A DNA stretch of 25,982 nucleotides from a virus, in the IMG/VR virus record IMGVR_UViG_3300042469_000054, positions 1-25,982 of that record; one strand, written 5' to 3'. The notes below the pieces were generated by a model. It searched no databases. It was not told where the DNA came from and was given only the letters and a program-made list of their open reading frames with translations. This document shows, piece after piece, positions 1 through 8,370 of the stretch (position 1 is the first letter of the stretch; each line of letters opens with the position of its first letter). Both the position numbers and the translations under genes were made by a program.

Positions 1-195
1 TGCATCGAAATCACAAGTTGCGTTTTTCAATACATCGTCTGTTGAAATTCTTTTAAGAACTTCTTTAAATTTAACATTAGGCTTTACTGTGATACCTTGT
101 TTGTCAATTGTGTTAGCAGTCAATAACGCTGCTGCTACGTACTTACCTGCGAACTCTCCAGCGTAAGTTGTTGTAATACTTGTTGTTGTTGGCAT
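1..195 (-). CDS. Major capsid protein, N-terminal part (partial)
   Basis: Reading leftwards from ATG at 193-195 the frame is open for 65 codons to the window edge. The product starts MPTTTSITTTYAGEFAGKYV and continues with a segment containing NVKFKEVLKRIS. This Thr-rich start followed by an AGEFAGKYV-type helix is what I recall from major capsid proteins of Flavobacteriia phages; that is recognition from memory, not a search. The position supports it: it directly follows a protease, small head proteins and an acidic scaffold candidate, the usual order protease-scaffold-capsid. The spacing to the preceding gene is 16 bases, with an A-rich leader typical of Bacteroidota. The C-terminal part lies outside the window, so the fold (HK97) cannot be confirmed here. 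Confidence 0.7.
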   Translation of the reverse strand, partial: MPTTTSITTTYAGEFAGKYVAAALLTANTIDKQGITVKPNVKFKEVLKRISTDDVLKNATCDFDA

Positions 196-211
196 TTCTT
201 TTTATTTTTAA

Positions 212-784
212 TTATGAATTAATTTTACTCATTACTCTATCAAGTGTACTCATCTCTCGATTTTGTCCGTACTTGAAGTTTACTTTTGTAGCTTCTACTT
301 CTGGATTGTAGTTAATAGGATTTACTACCTCTAATTCTACTTTCTCCTCTACTACTTCTTTTGTTTCTAATTGTGCTTTAAGTGCTACCACTTCAGCTTT
401 TAATGCTTCAAATTCTTCAGCAGAGAAACGTGTTTCTTTACTTACTGATTCGATAATGCTTTTAGGCGTTTTAACCTCTGCTTCTGCTTCAACTGGTACT
501 TCTTCTTCAGGTGCTTCTTCAACTACTTCTTCTTCAGCAGCAGCTTCCATATAAGATGCGATAATACCTTCAACTTCTACAGTTAACATAAAACCGTTTT
601 CCATTTTATACTCGCCAATTGGCAATGGAATTTTTTGCTCATCTTCTGTTACGATAAACACTTCTTGTTCTGCTTCAAATGAATCTGCCTCTAGAATAGT
701 TACACCATCCTCTAACATCATTTGCTCTAAATTCACTTCCATTCCTAAAAGCGATTTGATTTGATTAATTACGTTTTTTTTCAT
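212..784 (-). CDS. Acidic coiled-coil protein, probable capsid scaffold
   Basis: 190 aa. The N-terminal half (about 1-75) looks like a small beta-rich domain. Residues 80-110 are almost entirely Glu, Ala, Val and Pro. Residues 118-148 form a likely coiled coil (EEFEALKAEVVALKAQLE), and the end is basic (KYGQNREMSTLDRVMSKINS). An acidic, helical, low-complexity protein just upstream of the major capsid gene and just downstream of a prohead protease is the classic place and composition of a scaffolding protein that is removed during capsid maturation. The assignment is from context and composition; no scaffold family motif is recognised. A head-fibre or decoration protein is the main alternative. 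Confidence 0.5.
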   Translation of the reverse strand: MKKNVINQIKSLLGMEVNLEQMMLEDGVTILEADSFEAEQEVFIVTEDEQKIPLPIGEYKMENGFMLTVEVEGIIASYMEAAAEEEVVEEAPEEEVPVEAEAEVKTPKSIIESVSKETRFSAEEFEALKAEVVALKAQLETKEVVEEKVELEVVNPINYNPEVEATKVNFKYGQNREMSTLDRVMSKINS

Positions 785-797
785 TTTATTTTATTTA

Positions 798-1202
798 TTA
801 ATCTGAAAATAAAAAAGAATTAATTTCTTGAATTAATTTCTCTATACTTTGGTAATTTTTATTTGCGTTTGCATAACCTGCAATTGATTGACTTGGAACT
901 CCTAAATCTTTAGCTAACTTATCCGCTTTCTCAATAGTGTCTGCAATTTTTAAACTCAACGAATTACCATCTGCCGCTTTTTTATTTGTTGTATCAGATA
1001 TTTTTTTCGCTTCTACTTTAGCTGCTTTGATTTTATTGTCCGCATCTTTTAAATTTGCTTTTGCAACTTGTAACTCTTTAATTAAAGAATCGGCTGCTGT
1101 GTTTAATTTAGTGATGTCGTCAGTTAAGGATAGCTCAACTTTACTTGTAGATAATTCTGTCTTATCTACAATTTTTTTAAAAATTTCGTTTAATGCACTC
1201 AT
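798..1202 (-). CDS. Lys/Ala-rich helical protein of the head module, function unknown
   Basis: 134 aa starting MSALNEIFKKIVDKTEL. A longer reading from an ATG at 1259 adds 19 basic residues but overlaps the preceding gene by 11 bases. The ATG at 1202 is preceded by an A-rich leader (AAAAAAGAAACA) like its neighbours and begins a more natural protein, so I chose it. Residues 30-95 are predicted coiled coil with repeated Lys/Ala/Asp. The protein lies between the prohead protease group and the scaffold candidate, so a role in capsid assembly (second scaffold, internal or decoration protein) is possible, but no family is recognised. Confidence 0.6.
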   Translation of the reverse strand: MSALNEIFKKIVDKTELSTSKVELSLTDDITKLNTAADSLIKELQVAKANLKDADNKIKAAKVEAKKISDTTNKKAADGNSLSLKIADTIEKADKLAKDLGVPSQSIAGYANANKNYQSIEKLIQEINSFLFSD

Positions 1203-1248
1203 TGTTTCTTTTTTATAAAAACTTATTAATATTTGTTTTGTTGCCTTT

Positions 1249-1452
1249 TTAGTTTTCACGCACCATTGTACGCACTTCGTTAACGTTGTTTACAATAGAT
1301 ATACCTTGCGAATTTTCACTACCTATTCCTTGCGCTTGTAGGCTACCATCACAACACTCTTTGCTGTAAGAACCATCTTCGCATAAGCAACCTTTGTTAC
1401 CACCCTTTGGAGATATTTCGCTTGTCGTTTTAAAAAAATCTTTTAATCCCAT
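1249..1452 (-). CDS. Small Cys-motif head-module protein
   Basis: 67 aa. The central stretch GCLCEDGSYSKECCDG holds four cysteines in a CxC...CC pattern that could bind a metal or form a compact knuckle. The N-terminus (MGLKDFFKTTSEISPKGGNKG) and C-terminus are polar. I recall similar small proteins next to capsid genes in Flavobacteriia phages, without a known function. It starts 1 base after the protease gene ends, so the two are very likely translated together. Candidate roles are a zinc-binding head accessory protein or a minor capsid component; none can be shown from sequence. Confidence 0.65.
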   Translation of the reverse strand: MGLKDFFKTTSEISPKGGNKGCLCEDGSYSKECCDGSLQAQGIGSENSQGISIVNNVNEVRTMVREN

Positions 1453-1453
1453 T

Positions 1454-2032
1454 TTATACTTGTTTTAAAATTTCTACTATTTTATTTATTAACTCTTGTT
1501 CTTCTTGCTCTTGTAAACTCATTTCTAATTTATCAGCAAAATAACCCTCAATTGAAAAGCCTTTTACCTTGCCGTCTTTTACATCTTTCCATACGTCATC
1601 GTTGTTTACTTTCATTGAAATCATCCACGTACCAACTGGCAAATTAAAGTTATATAATCGGCTTTTATCCGTTTTACTATCTTCAATTATCCAACTTTCA
1701 ACTACTGATAATCCTTTTAACTTTTGGTCGTGTTCATACGTTGCGTTGTTTTGGTTTGAGTTCATTAAGAATAACTCCGATGCTTGGCGTACCGTGTCCT
1801 TAGAAAAGAATATATAATACTCCTCTTTCTCGTTGCGTCTGAATATTTGCTTGTCTGGTATCAAAGCAGCACCCATTAAAATACGCTTTTCAGCATCCAC
1901 TTCTTTAAGTTCTATTTCGTGCTTGTTTAAAGCTATAAAGTTCTCCTCAATTGCAGGGGAATGAACTACTGATACTGCGTCAATACCTGATAGCTTGTCT
2001 TTATTGTCGATTACTAATTCAATAATTTTCAT
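1454..2032 (-). CDS. XkdF-like prohead protease
   Basis: 192 aa. The central part resembles the XkdF family of putative phage serine proteases, known from PBSX-type phages, where it sits between portal and capsid. Visible landmarks are MGAALIPDKQIFRRNE (53-68), the EHD element with His101, the segment LSVVESWIIED (108-118) and VKGFSIEGYF (156-165) with Ser160. By analogy with prohead proteases, His101 and Ser160 are the likely catalytic pair, with an acidic residue in between. The C-terminus is a short acidic coiled coil. It would cleave the scaffold candidate and perhaps the capsid N-terminus during maturation. It is the first gene of the head group and follows a 140-base non-coding gap. Confidence 0.72.
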   Translation of the reverse strand: MKIIELVIDNKDKLSGIDAVSVVHSPAIEENFIALNKHEIELKEVDAEKRILMGAALIPDKQIFRRNEKEEYYIFFSKDTVRQASELFLMNSNQNNATYEHDQKLKGLSVVESWIIEDSKTDKSRLYNFNLPVGTWMISMKVNNDDVWKDVKDGKVKGFSIEGYFADKLEMSLQEQEEQELINKIVEILKQV

Positions 2033-2061
2033 ACTTTAATAATTTATTTTTTTAGTTTTTG

Positions 2062-2091
2062 TTGCATTTTTAAAATAATTAACTATCTTTG
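2062..2091 (+). promoter_or_regulatory. Candidate plus-strand promoter
   Basis: TTG at 2062-2064, 19 bases, then TATCTTTG at 2084-2091: a full match to the Bacteroidota -7 box (TAnnTTTG) with a correctly spaced -33 TTG. It points rightwards, against all genes of the window, into the 140-base gap between the tape measure and protease genes. No plus-strand gene follows, so it could drive a short antisense or small RNA that reaches the hairpin at 2138-2169. A TAnnTTTG match alone is expected by chance about once per 1.5 kb per strand, so the call is tentative. Confidence 0.35.
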
Positions 2092-2137
2092 TTTCGTGTT
2101 CATAACATAATTAACAATGTTTAGGTTATTAGGTAAG

Positions 2138-2169
2138 TAAATAGGCAGTCGGGCGTGGCTGCTTATTTA
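2138..2169. terminator. Hairpin after the tape measure gene, possible bidirectional terminator
   Basis: An 11-bp stem (2138-2148 with 2159-2169, one G-T pair) carries a GC-rich 10-base loop TCGGGCGTGG at 2149-2158. It starts 3 bases past the tape measure stop codon. On the minus strand it is not followed by a T run; on the plus strand only AGTTTTAT follows. It is therefore a weak terminator in either direction, or a structured RNA element. The GC-rich loop stands out in AT-rich DNA. Confidence 0.45.
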
Positions 2170-2172
2170 GTT

Positions 2173-4218
2173 TTATATCGTAGCGTTTTTAACTATGTTT
2201 CTATCCAAACTTTGTGCGCTTGATACTTCCCCACTAACTACATACGCTTTAATTGGATTGCTTGATAGTTGCGCTAATTGGTTTGCACCGCCTGCTCCTA
2301 CAACGTTAAAGTTTGCTGCTTGTACGTTTGGAACGCTTGGCGCTCCTCCTGCTCCACCACCGCCACCGCCTGCTCCTTCATCGAATTTAGTAGACGCAAT
2401 TTTTGATATATTTGCAAGTCCTGCTGCTACTACTGCTGCTGCGAATACCGCACCAAGAATTGGATTTCCTGCTGATGTGAATGCTGTTGTCGCACCTTTA
2501 AATGTGTCAATTGTTGCTGTAGCTATGTTGACTGCCTTTTGAACTTGAAACGCTTTCTTTTGTTGTGCTTTAGATTTACCTGCAAATAAAACCGCTAAAT
2601 CTCCAATAGCTGTTAAACCCGCTTTTGCTGCATCAAATAATTCGTCTCTATGCTTTTGTTTTCTTGCCTTTTCTTTTTCCTCTGCTGATATATCTAAATC
2701 CTCTTTTTGCTTTCTATACTTAGCCTCAATAGCTGCAATTTCGCCCTCTGTTAATTCTTTGTTTTGTAACTCTAAATCTTTTTGAATATCAAGTAAATCT
2801 TTTTTAGCTGCTATGTTGTTTTCATCTGCGGTAATTTGCGCTTCTAAGAAACCTATTTGATTGTCGTAAATATCTTGCTCATCTTTTGCTGCTTGTGCTT
2901 TTCTATCTTCCGCACCTTTCTTTTGTGCTTCTAATCTTTTAGATGCTATTGCATTAATCTCATCAAGTAAATCTTGCTCTGCTTTCTTTTGAAGTTCTTT
3001 TAAATCTTCCTCTTGTTTTTGCAGTTCTTTCTTATCTTCAATTGTTTGTTTATCTACTTTAACTACTTCTTTTTGTTGTTCAACATATTTCTTACCACTA
3101 TCAGTTAATTTTTCTTGTGATGATGTTAATTGAGTTGCTCTCATAGCTAATTCTTCCATAGCCTTTTGAGAATCTGCAATGTCTTTTTTTACATTTGCTA
3201 TATCTTTTTCAAACCAATGACCGCCCTTTTCTTCTACTTGCTTGTTTAATTCATTTAGTTTTTTTTGTGCTTTAAATTGTTTTTCAAGATTATACTGCAT
3301 ATATGCTTCATTTTTCATTAAAGCATATTTGTTTGTTTGGAATTTTATATAATCTTTAACAACTCCATTAACTTGGTTTTGAAAATCTTTTTCATTTTGT
3401 AAGTTTTTTAAATGCGTGCCATACTCTCCATTTATTTGTCTAATTAAATCTCTCCTCTCTTTACTATTTGCATTTGTTTGTTTTAATTTTGTAGTTAAAG
3501 ATATAAATTGAATTGATTCTTCAGCTATATGTTTTGAAGATTCTTGAATGTCTTTTGCTAATGCTTTTTGATGTTGTGCTGCTTTTATTTTTTCCTCAGT
3601 AAGTGCTTTTTGTTTTTCTGTTTCATCGTTTTCTGAACCACTTAACAATGCATACGCTCCAACTAATGCTGCTACTGCTGAAACTATAAGCATAATTGGA
3701 TTTTGCTTCATTACAAAGTTTAAAATCTTTTGTGCTGTTGCTGATTCTTGTATAGCTACACCCATAGCTTTAAATGCTGGTATCGATTCTTTTATACCTT
3801 GCACACCTTGAGCAATAGCCATAGCACTTTGAACTTTCAATAATGCTTTTTGCACGTTTTCACTTTCAGCACCCATAGCACCCATAGCACCCTGCACCAA
3901 CTCAAAACCGCTTGTTACACCACCCAATGCACCGCCTAACTTTTGCGAAGTAGTCATAGCTAAACCATCTACTTGTGCATCCGTTTGTTGGATAGTTTTT
4001 TTCATTCTACCAACTTCAGCAGCTAAAGTTTTAAACTCGTCTGTACCTTGTTTACCTGCGTTTGCTAATTCGTATAACTGGTCTTCAAGTTCACCCATAC
4101 GACCTGTTAAAGGCTGTATCTCTCCGTACGCATCCTCAAAAGAACGTGAAAGTAAATCTATATTCTTTGTAGCTTCTTTAGTTTCTACATTAAGTATTAC
4201 CGTTTTTTCAATTGCCAT
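2173..4218 (-). CDS. Tail tape measure protein
   Basis: 681 aa, one of the two longest genes in the window. Residues 1-85 are a coiled-coil start with alternating charged and Ala/Leu residues. A Gly/Ala/Met-rich segment follows (92-145), then a strongly hydrophobic stretch (173-193, NPIMLIVSAVAALVGAYALL). A long Lys/Glu/Gln coiled coil covers roughly 195-550, and a second hydrophobic Ala-rich segment lies near 585-605. A Gly-rich linker (GAGGGGGGAGG, about 615-625) leads into a C-terminal tail. Long helices with one or two membrane-like segments are typical of tape measures, which set tail length and help DNA entry. It follows the tail proteins. It is short for a tape measure, implying a fairly short tail. 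The first 11 bases overlap the preceding small gene. Confidence 0.8.
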   Translation of the reverse strand: MAIEKTVILNVETKEATKNIDLLSRSFEDAYGEIQPLTGRMGELEDQLYELANAGKQGTDEFKTLAAEVGRMKKTIQQTDAQVDGLAMTTSQKLGGALGGVTSGFELVQGAMGAMGAESENVQKALLKVQSAMAIAQGVQGIKESIPAFKAMGVAIQESATAQKILNFVMKQNPIMLIVSAVAALVGAYALLSGSENDETEKQKALTEEKIKAAQHQKALAKDIQESSKHIAEESIQFISLTTKLKQTNANSKERRDLIRQINGEYGTHLKNLQNEKDFQNQVNGVVKDYIKFQTNKYALMKNEAYMQYNLEKQFKAQKKLNELNKQVEEKGGHWFEKDIANVKKDIADSQKAMEELAMRATQLTSSQEKLTDSGKKYVEQQKEVVKVDKQTIEDKKELQKQEEDLKELQKKAEQDLLDEINAIASKRLEAQKKGAEDRKAQAAKDEQDIYDNQIGFLEAQITADENNIAAKKDLLDIQKDLELQNKELTEGEIAAIEAKYRKQKEDLDISAEEKEKARKQKHRDELFDAAKAGLTAIGDLAVLFAGKSKAQQKKAFQVQKAVNIATATIDTFKGATTAFTSAGNPILGAVFAAAVVAAGLANISKIASTKFDEGAGGGGGGAGGAPSVPNVQAANFNVVGAGGANQLAQLSSNPIKAYVVSGEVSSAQSLDRNIVKNATI

Positions 4219-4354
4219 AACCTATGCGCTTACCTTGTTTAACTGCTTCTTTAAATCCTTTAGGAATTTTGTACTTTCCTTTTGCTATATCTATATTCTC
4301 AGAAACTCCGTAGAAGTCTGATATTTTAAGCATTGCTATAATTTGTTTTATCAT
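4208..4354 (-). CDS. Small basic protein between tail gene and tape measure
   Basis: 48 aa, starting MIKQIIAMLKISDFYGVSEN and ending KQGKRIGYGN. The ATG overlaps the stop of the preceding tail gene (ATGA), and its own stop lies inside the first codons of the tape measure gene, so the reading is locked to both neighbours by translational coupling. This tight fit and the lack of any other frame in the interval make it a real gene. It is Lys-rich with no recognised domain. A tail-assembly helper is a guess from position only. Confidence 0.65.
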   Translation of the reverse strand: MIKQIIAMLKISDFYGVSENIDIAKGKYKIPKGFKEAVKQGKRIGYGN

Positions 4355-6366
4355 TTTGGTACGTATGAACTTAAGTTTCTAAAATCTGATATTAATTGAA
4401 ATGTAACATCCCCACTTGTTAAATCTATTTGCATCGTGTTTATTATATATCGCTTATCTCTTATTACTAACCTATCATTTAGCTTTATGTTGCTTAAAAT
4501 TGATACCGGTAAGTTTGCCTTAATAGTAACTAATCGTGCTTTTGGATTGTATAAATTCGATAAGTAATCAAAGTAATAAACGTTTACAATTGAGTTAGCT
4601 ATGTTTTCATTTAGTAATGTAGACTGGTCTGCTCCAAAATTTAAAGAATACTTTACAGACCCTACTATTGCATCCTGCCCAAATGGAATGTATGTTAAAA
4701 CGTGGTTTGTACTTGTGCCATTGTTAAAATGAAACGAACAACTTAACTTGTTATACTTGTAAAGAAGTATTGGTTTAGGTATGTAAGGTTTATAATCTGG
4801 TGCTTTGGTTAAACAATATCCTACTTGTATGTTAGTACTTGTGAACTTATTAAAGTTTAGATTTTCAAAAGGTAGTTTAATAATGTAATCGCCACCATCT
4901 ATGTTATACACGTTGCTTAAATCTCCGTATTCACGTGCGTATAAATCAAAGAACTTTCTATTTATCAATGATTCTGACTTTTCGTGTTCAAATGAAATCT
5001 TTTTAAACAATGGCATCCTATCAATAGATGCTTCATTCTTATCTGTGTACTTTGTAATATCTCTTACACTTCCTGCGCTGTACCAATCCTCTAAAGGTAG
5101 AATAGTAAAACTACTTGCACTTGTTGGAACGCACGTTAAATTAAACTGATTCAATACACCACTAAAGAAATCCGAAATTTTCATATCAGGCATATTAGAT
5201 GATATATCTAAATTACCGATTAACGTTTGGCTATTACCTGTGCAAGTATTTGTGTTTTGTACTGGTGTGCTTCCTATTGTAATATTATGGTATAAGTTTG
5301 TTTCTGAAGTAAACGCCATTAAAGCCCTTGCTTTTATTTTTAGTTCAATGGTCTTGTTTAATCCTGTTGAATTAGGAACGAAATACAATTGATAAAAGTC
5401 TGAACCTACTCCTTCCGTTGTACTTACTAAAACTCCATTTTCCCACACCTCAATAAAGTATGGTATTGCAGTTGATGAAGTAGTTATAGTAGTGTTAATT
5501 TGCCACAAGCCCTCGTCAACTGCTCCAGCGTTCAATGCGTCTGCTGAATAGAATAAGTTTATACTATTGTTAGTCGTGTTAAAAAAAGGTACTCCGGCTA
5601 CGTTTGTACTTTCTGTTAGCGTTACGGTATCTAAATTTATAAGTTGTTTGTTTGTGAAAAATTCAAATGTTTCTTTATTCTTTAAGTATAGAAAACAATC
5701 CGTAAATCTTTTGTTCGTTAAAAAACTACCTGTAAAATCAATACTATATTTGTTCTCGATAGCATCGAATATTTTAGGAACACGCAATGCAGGAAATAAC
5801 TCTTGAAAGTGTATATGTCCTGATGTATGGTCAATATCCTGCGATGGCGTTCCACTATTATATTGCCATAATCTACTACTTGAAATCAAAGGATAGCGCA
5901 AATCGTAATCTACCGAATCCGAACTAATACGAGTCTGTACGTTTGCACCTGTGTATAAATGGCTGTAAGCTGAACAATCTAAAGATGCTAACTTGTCCTC
6001 TCCAAACAAATCTTTTAACGTAACCAAATCGCCATAAAAAGTGATTGTATAATTATCTACTTGTCCGTTCTTTAATTGTGCTTTCTCTAATTGTATTTTA
6101 CCAGTTCTAAACGGTATTAAATCTATTTCGATATACGCAGTTCTACGTATGTTATAATCTAATGTAGAATCAACTTCATTTGCGTAGAAGTGTTGAAATA
6201 TTTTATTGTTGTTTACTGATGCCGGTATAGTAAAACTTTGCGAGAAATCCGTGTACGTTTTAGATATATCGCTAATGTTTTGAACGCTTGAATTGATGGT
6301 TATCTTTTCATCGTTAAATAGTTCTATTCGCTGCCCTTCGATATATATTTCTACTTGTCTATTCAT
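4351..6366 (-). CDS. Large tail/baseplate structural protein
   Basis: 671 aa. The N-terminus (MNRQVEIYIEGQRIELFNDE) begins a beta-rich domain with an IxINSSVQNISDISKTYTDFS-like segment. The middle is Ser/Thr/Asn-rich with the look of beta-sandwich repeats, and the end (NIKLNDRLVIRDKRYIIN, then a stretch ending VTFQLISD) resembles the closing beta-barrel of baseplate hub-like proteins. I recall similar proteins in Bacteroidota phages and prophages just upstream of, or near, the tape measure. It probably forms part of the tail tip or baseplate hub. It starts with TAATG overlap on the preceding 347-aa tail gene, suggesting equal expression and joint assembly. The exact structural role is not shown by the sequence. 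Confidence 0.6.
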   Translation of the reverse strand: MNRQVEIYIEGQRIELFNDEKITINSSVQNISDISKTYTDFSQSFTIPASVNNNKIFQHFYANEVDSTLDYNIRRTAYIEIDLIPFRTGKIQLEKAQLKNGQVDNYTITFYGDLVTLKDLFGEDKLASLDCSAYSHLYTGANVQTRISSDSVDYDLRYPLISSSRLWQYNSGTPSQDIDHTSGHIHFQELFPALRVPKIFDAIENKYSIDFTGSFLTNKRFTDCFLYLKNKETFEFFTNKQLINLDTVTLTESTNVAGVPFFNTTNNSINLFYSADALNAGAVDEGLWQINTTITTSSTAIPYFIEVWENGVLVSTTEGVGSDFYQLYFVPNSTGLNKTIELKIKARALMAFTSETNLYHNITIGSTPVQNTNTCTGNSQTLIGNLDISSNMPDMKISDFFSGVLNQFNLTCVPTSASSFTILPLEDWYSAGSVRDITKYTDKNEASIDRMPLFKKISFEHEKSESLINRKFFDLYAREYGDLSNVYNIDGGDYIIKLPFENLNFNKFTSTNIQVGYCLTKAPDYKPYIPKPILLYKYNKLSCSFHFNNGTSTNHVLTYIPFGQDAIVGSVKYSLNFGADQSTLLNENIANSIVNVYYFDYLSNLYNPKARLVTIKANLPVSILSNIKLNDRLVIRDKRYIINTMQIDLTSGDVTFQLISDFRNLSSYVPK

Positions 6367-7409
6367 TACTTCGTATTATTAATAATATCGTATGCGTACT
6401 CAAACTCTAATTGGTAGTTAATCATTTTAGTATTAATCTGCTTTTGCTTTTCAATACCTTTAGTTTTCATCTTTGCAGGTTTTCCATCTACTAAAATACG
6501 TTCACTTAATAATATTTGTTGTATCGTTTCTGCGTAGTCATCGTTTACCCAACCAGAGTTAACTTTAATGCTTTCAGTTCCGTTTACGTTAAATACTTTT
6601 CTGCTACCTACGTTTACATCGTAGTTTACATTTGCACTTAACATATTATATTCTGCTCCTGATGTTTCAATGCTGTTTGAAGATGCTTTAAAAAACCAAG
6701 CCTTTTGCCAAGCACCACACTTATTCACAAAGTCAATAGTAATTACATCGTACTTACATTCTTCAATTGGAATAAACTTAATACCATTTAAAACAGTTGC
6801 ATTAATTATAGATACGGTTACACCATTTCCTGCATCAGATATTTCAGATACTATTGGAATATTGTAAACTCCTGTAGTGCTTATTAAAGTTGTGTTAACG
6901 CTTGTGTCTGCATTAGTCCATTTAATTGTACTCGGTGCTGTAATGTATGCTCTAAACGAAGCAATTGGTATTGTTAAATTATCATTGTAAAAGTAATGCG
7001 TTGAATTATCCGGTAAACTAAAATCTCCATTATAAGGATTATACCCTTGACTAAAATAACCATAACCATCGTATGCTACATAATCTGTAGTAGTTAAAAG
7101 TGTTGCAGTATTCTTATATCGTTTTATTCTTACATTACACCATTGGTTAGTATTTGTTAATTCTACCGTATTGTACAAAACAAGTGGCACATCAAAGTTT
7201 ATAAACTCACGAACAAATGGCGAAACATCGTATGTTGTTTTTAAGTTCGTTGCACTTGGTACATTCTTACTTAAAGTATGTGTTGGTGTTGCAGGTGCTG
7301 AACCTGTACCATTCCAAATAAATAACTCTACTTTACTTGATGTTTGCGCTGCTTCGTTTATTTCTACTATGAAAGGTGAACGTGCATTTATGTTTAAAAC
7401 TGCTGGCAT
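6366..7409 (-). CDS. Tail/baseplate structural protein
   Basis: 347 aa, beta-rich and Thr/Asn/Val-rich, beginning MPAVLNINARSPFIVEINEA. The C-terminal third has ILVDGKPAKMKTKGIEKQK followed by a strand INTKMINYQLEFEYAYDII, which resembles a packing strand of distal-tail or baseplate proteins. There is no catalytic motif or signal peptide. It lies between a tail-completion protein and the 671-aa tail protein and is joined to the latter by a TAATG overlap. A distal tail or tail-tip role is the likeliest; the major tail tube protein is an alternative, since no other tube candidate is visible in the window. Confidence 0.55.
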   Translation of the reverse strand: MPAVLNINARSPFIVEINEAAQTSSKVELFIWNGTGSAPATPTHTLSKNVPSATNLKTTYDVSPFVREFINFDVPLVLYNTVELTNTNQWCNVRIKRYKNTATLLTTTDYVAYDGYGYFSQGYNPYNGDFSLPDNSTHYFYNDNLTIPIASFRAYITAPSTIKWTNADTSVNTTLISTTGVYNIPIVSEISDAGNGVTVSIINATVLNGIKFIPIEECKYDVITIDFVNKCGAWQKAWFFKASSNSIETSGAEYNMLSANVNYDVNVGSRKVFNVNGTESIKVNSGWVNDDYAETIQQILLSERILVDGKPAKMKTKGIEKQKQINTKMINYQLEFEYAYDIINNTK

Positions 7410-7411
7410 AT

Positions 7412-7921
7412 CTATTTAATTAAAATTGTTTTATTCATTGTTTCTTCTACATCTAATGCGAAGGCTTGTATCGTTTCTTCAGGTAAGTTTTTAAATGCTG
7501 CTTCAAATGGTTTGGTAAAAAACAAACTCGGTTTAATTCCTTTGTTGAATACTGAACGTGCAATAAGAAACCCTAAACTTTTATAGCTTATAAATCTTCC
7601 GTTTGCGCCACGTGGTTTAATTCCTTTCTTCTTTGCCCACTCCTCAAATGGTTTGCTCGGTGGTCGCTTATTCTTGAAGCTAAACTTTGTATCGTATTTC
7701 TTTTGCTTACCTGAAACTCCTTTATCTTGAAACGTTCCGTATTGATTCATTCCAAACTCTAAAAAGATAGAATTAGGCATCGCTTTTACTTCTCCATAGA
7801 TTGAGTTATAAAGTCCTTTAGATGCGTTCTTTTGTTTGTTGGTTAAGTTCTTTCTTGATTCCTTAACTACGTGCAACCTAAACCTATCTAATACCTTTTG
7901 AGTCTGTTTAATGTTTAACAT
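7412..7921 (-). CDS. Neck / tail completion protein (HK97 gp10-like type)
   Basis: 169 aa, basic. The N-terminus is helical (QTQKVLDRFRLHVVKESRKN), followed by a beta section with FLEFGMNQYGTFQDKGVSGK, then a Lys-rich loop and a C-terminal part ending in an acidic helix. The GTFQDKGVSG segment is familiar from tail-completion proteins of Bacteroidota phages, comparable in position to HK97 gp10-like proteins with their Y-x-x-x-x-E-F-G core. It overlaps the preceding connector gene by 7 bases. It most likely joins the head-tail connector to the tail tube. The family call is from memory. Confidence 0.5.
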   Translation of the reverse strand: MLNIKQTQKVLDRFRLHVVKESRKNLTNKQKNASKGLYNSIYGEVKAMPNSIFLEFGMNQYGTFQDKGVSGKQKKYDTKFSFKNKRPPSKPFEEWAKKKGIKPRGANGRFISYKSLGFLIARSVFNKGIKPSLFFTKPFEAAFKNLPEETIQAFALDVEETMNKTILIK

Positions 7922-8370
7922 ATACTCATTTCGTTTGGTACTAATACGTCAAAGGTCATAGTCCATCCTGCTAAAAAGTTTTCGAATCGTTCGGTAAATG
8001 GTTCACACGTTGCTGTTCCATCTACTTGATATAAATTATCAAATAAGTCACCACGCTTTGCAGATTCATATACACGTTGGCAAACTATTAACTGTTGGTT
8101 TAATACGTCTTGTACGTTATCGTTGCCTATGTATTCAGTTGGCGCATCTTCTTTGTTTATATCTACTATATCCATTGCTACAATAGAAACATTAAAACGT
8201 GTTTGGTTATTCTCAAACGTTGCGTTGTTAACGATAATATGCGACAAAGGGAATATAGTTTGTTTGGCTAAATCCACATCGTATATATCGCCTTGTGTTA
8301 CCGTGTTAACAAATGGTATCGTTTCAAGTTCTGCCTTGATTGTGTCTATTAAGTTGTAAAATCCTTTCAT
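7915..8370 (-). CDS. Probable tail terminator / head-tail connector protein
   Basis: 151 aa. It begins with a helix (MKGFYNLIDTIKAELETIPFVNTVTQGD), followed by beta strands (IFPLSHIIVNNATFENNQTRF and VSIVAMDIVDINKE) and ends with a strand FLAGWTMTFDVLVPNE. This helix-strand-strand-strand pattern, plus the length of about 150 aa and the place before a gp10-like protein, fits tail-terminator/neck proteins that cap the tail tube. The start codon lies in an ATGA overlap with the stop of the frameshift extension at 8367. The substrate contact is not visible; the call is from fold-like pattern and order. Confidence 0.45.
   Translation of the reverse strand: MKGFYNLIDTIKAELETIPFVNTVTQGDIYDVDLAKQTIFPLSHIIVNNATFENNQTRFNVSIVAMDIVDINKEDAPTEYIGNDNVQDVLNQQLIVCQRVYESAKRGDLFDNLYQVDGTATCEPFTERFENFLAGWTMTFDVLVPNEMSIC

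Noticed and set aside
937-1218. Plus-strand frame of 93 codons with membrane-like residues
   Set aside because: It lies opposite the Lys/Ala-rich coiled-coil gene; antisense reading of Lys/Ala/Asp codons gives Phe/Leu/Ser-rich false proteins.
2195-2542. Open plus-strand frame rich in Ala and Pro opposite the end of the tape measure gene
   Set aside because: It mirrors the Gly/Ala-rich C-terminus of the tape measure on the opposite strand; no promoter or domain is seen, and the minus-strand gene explains the composition.
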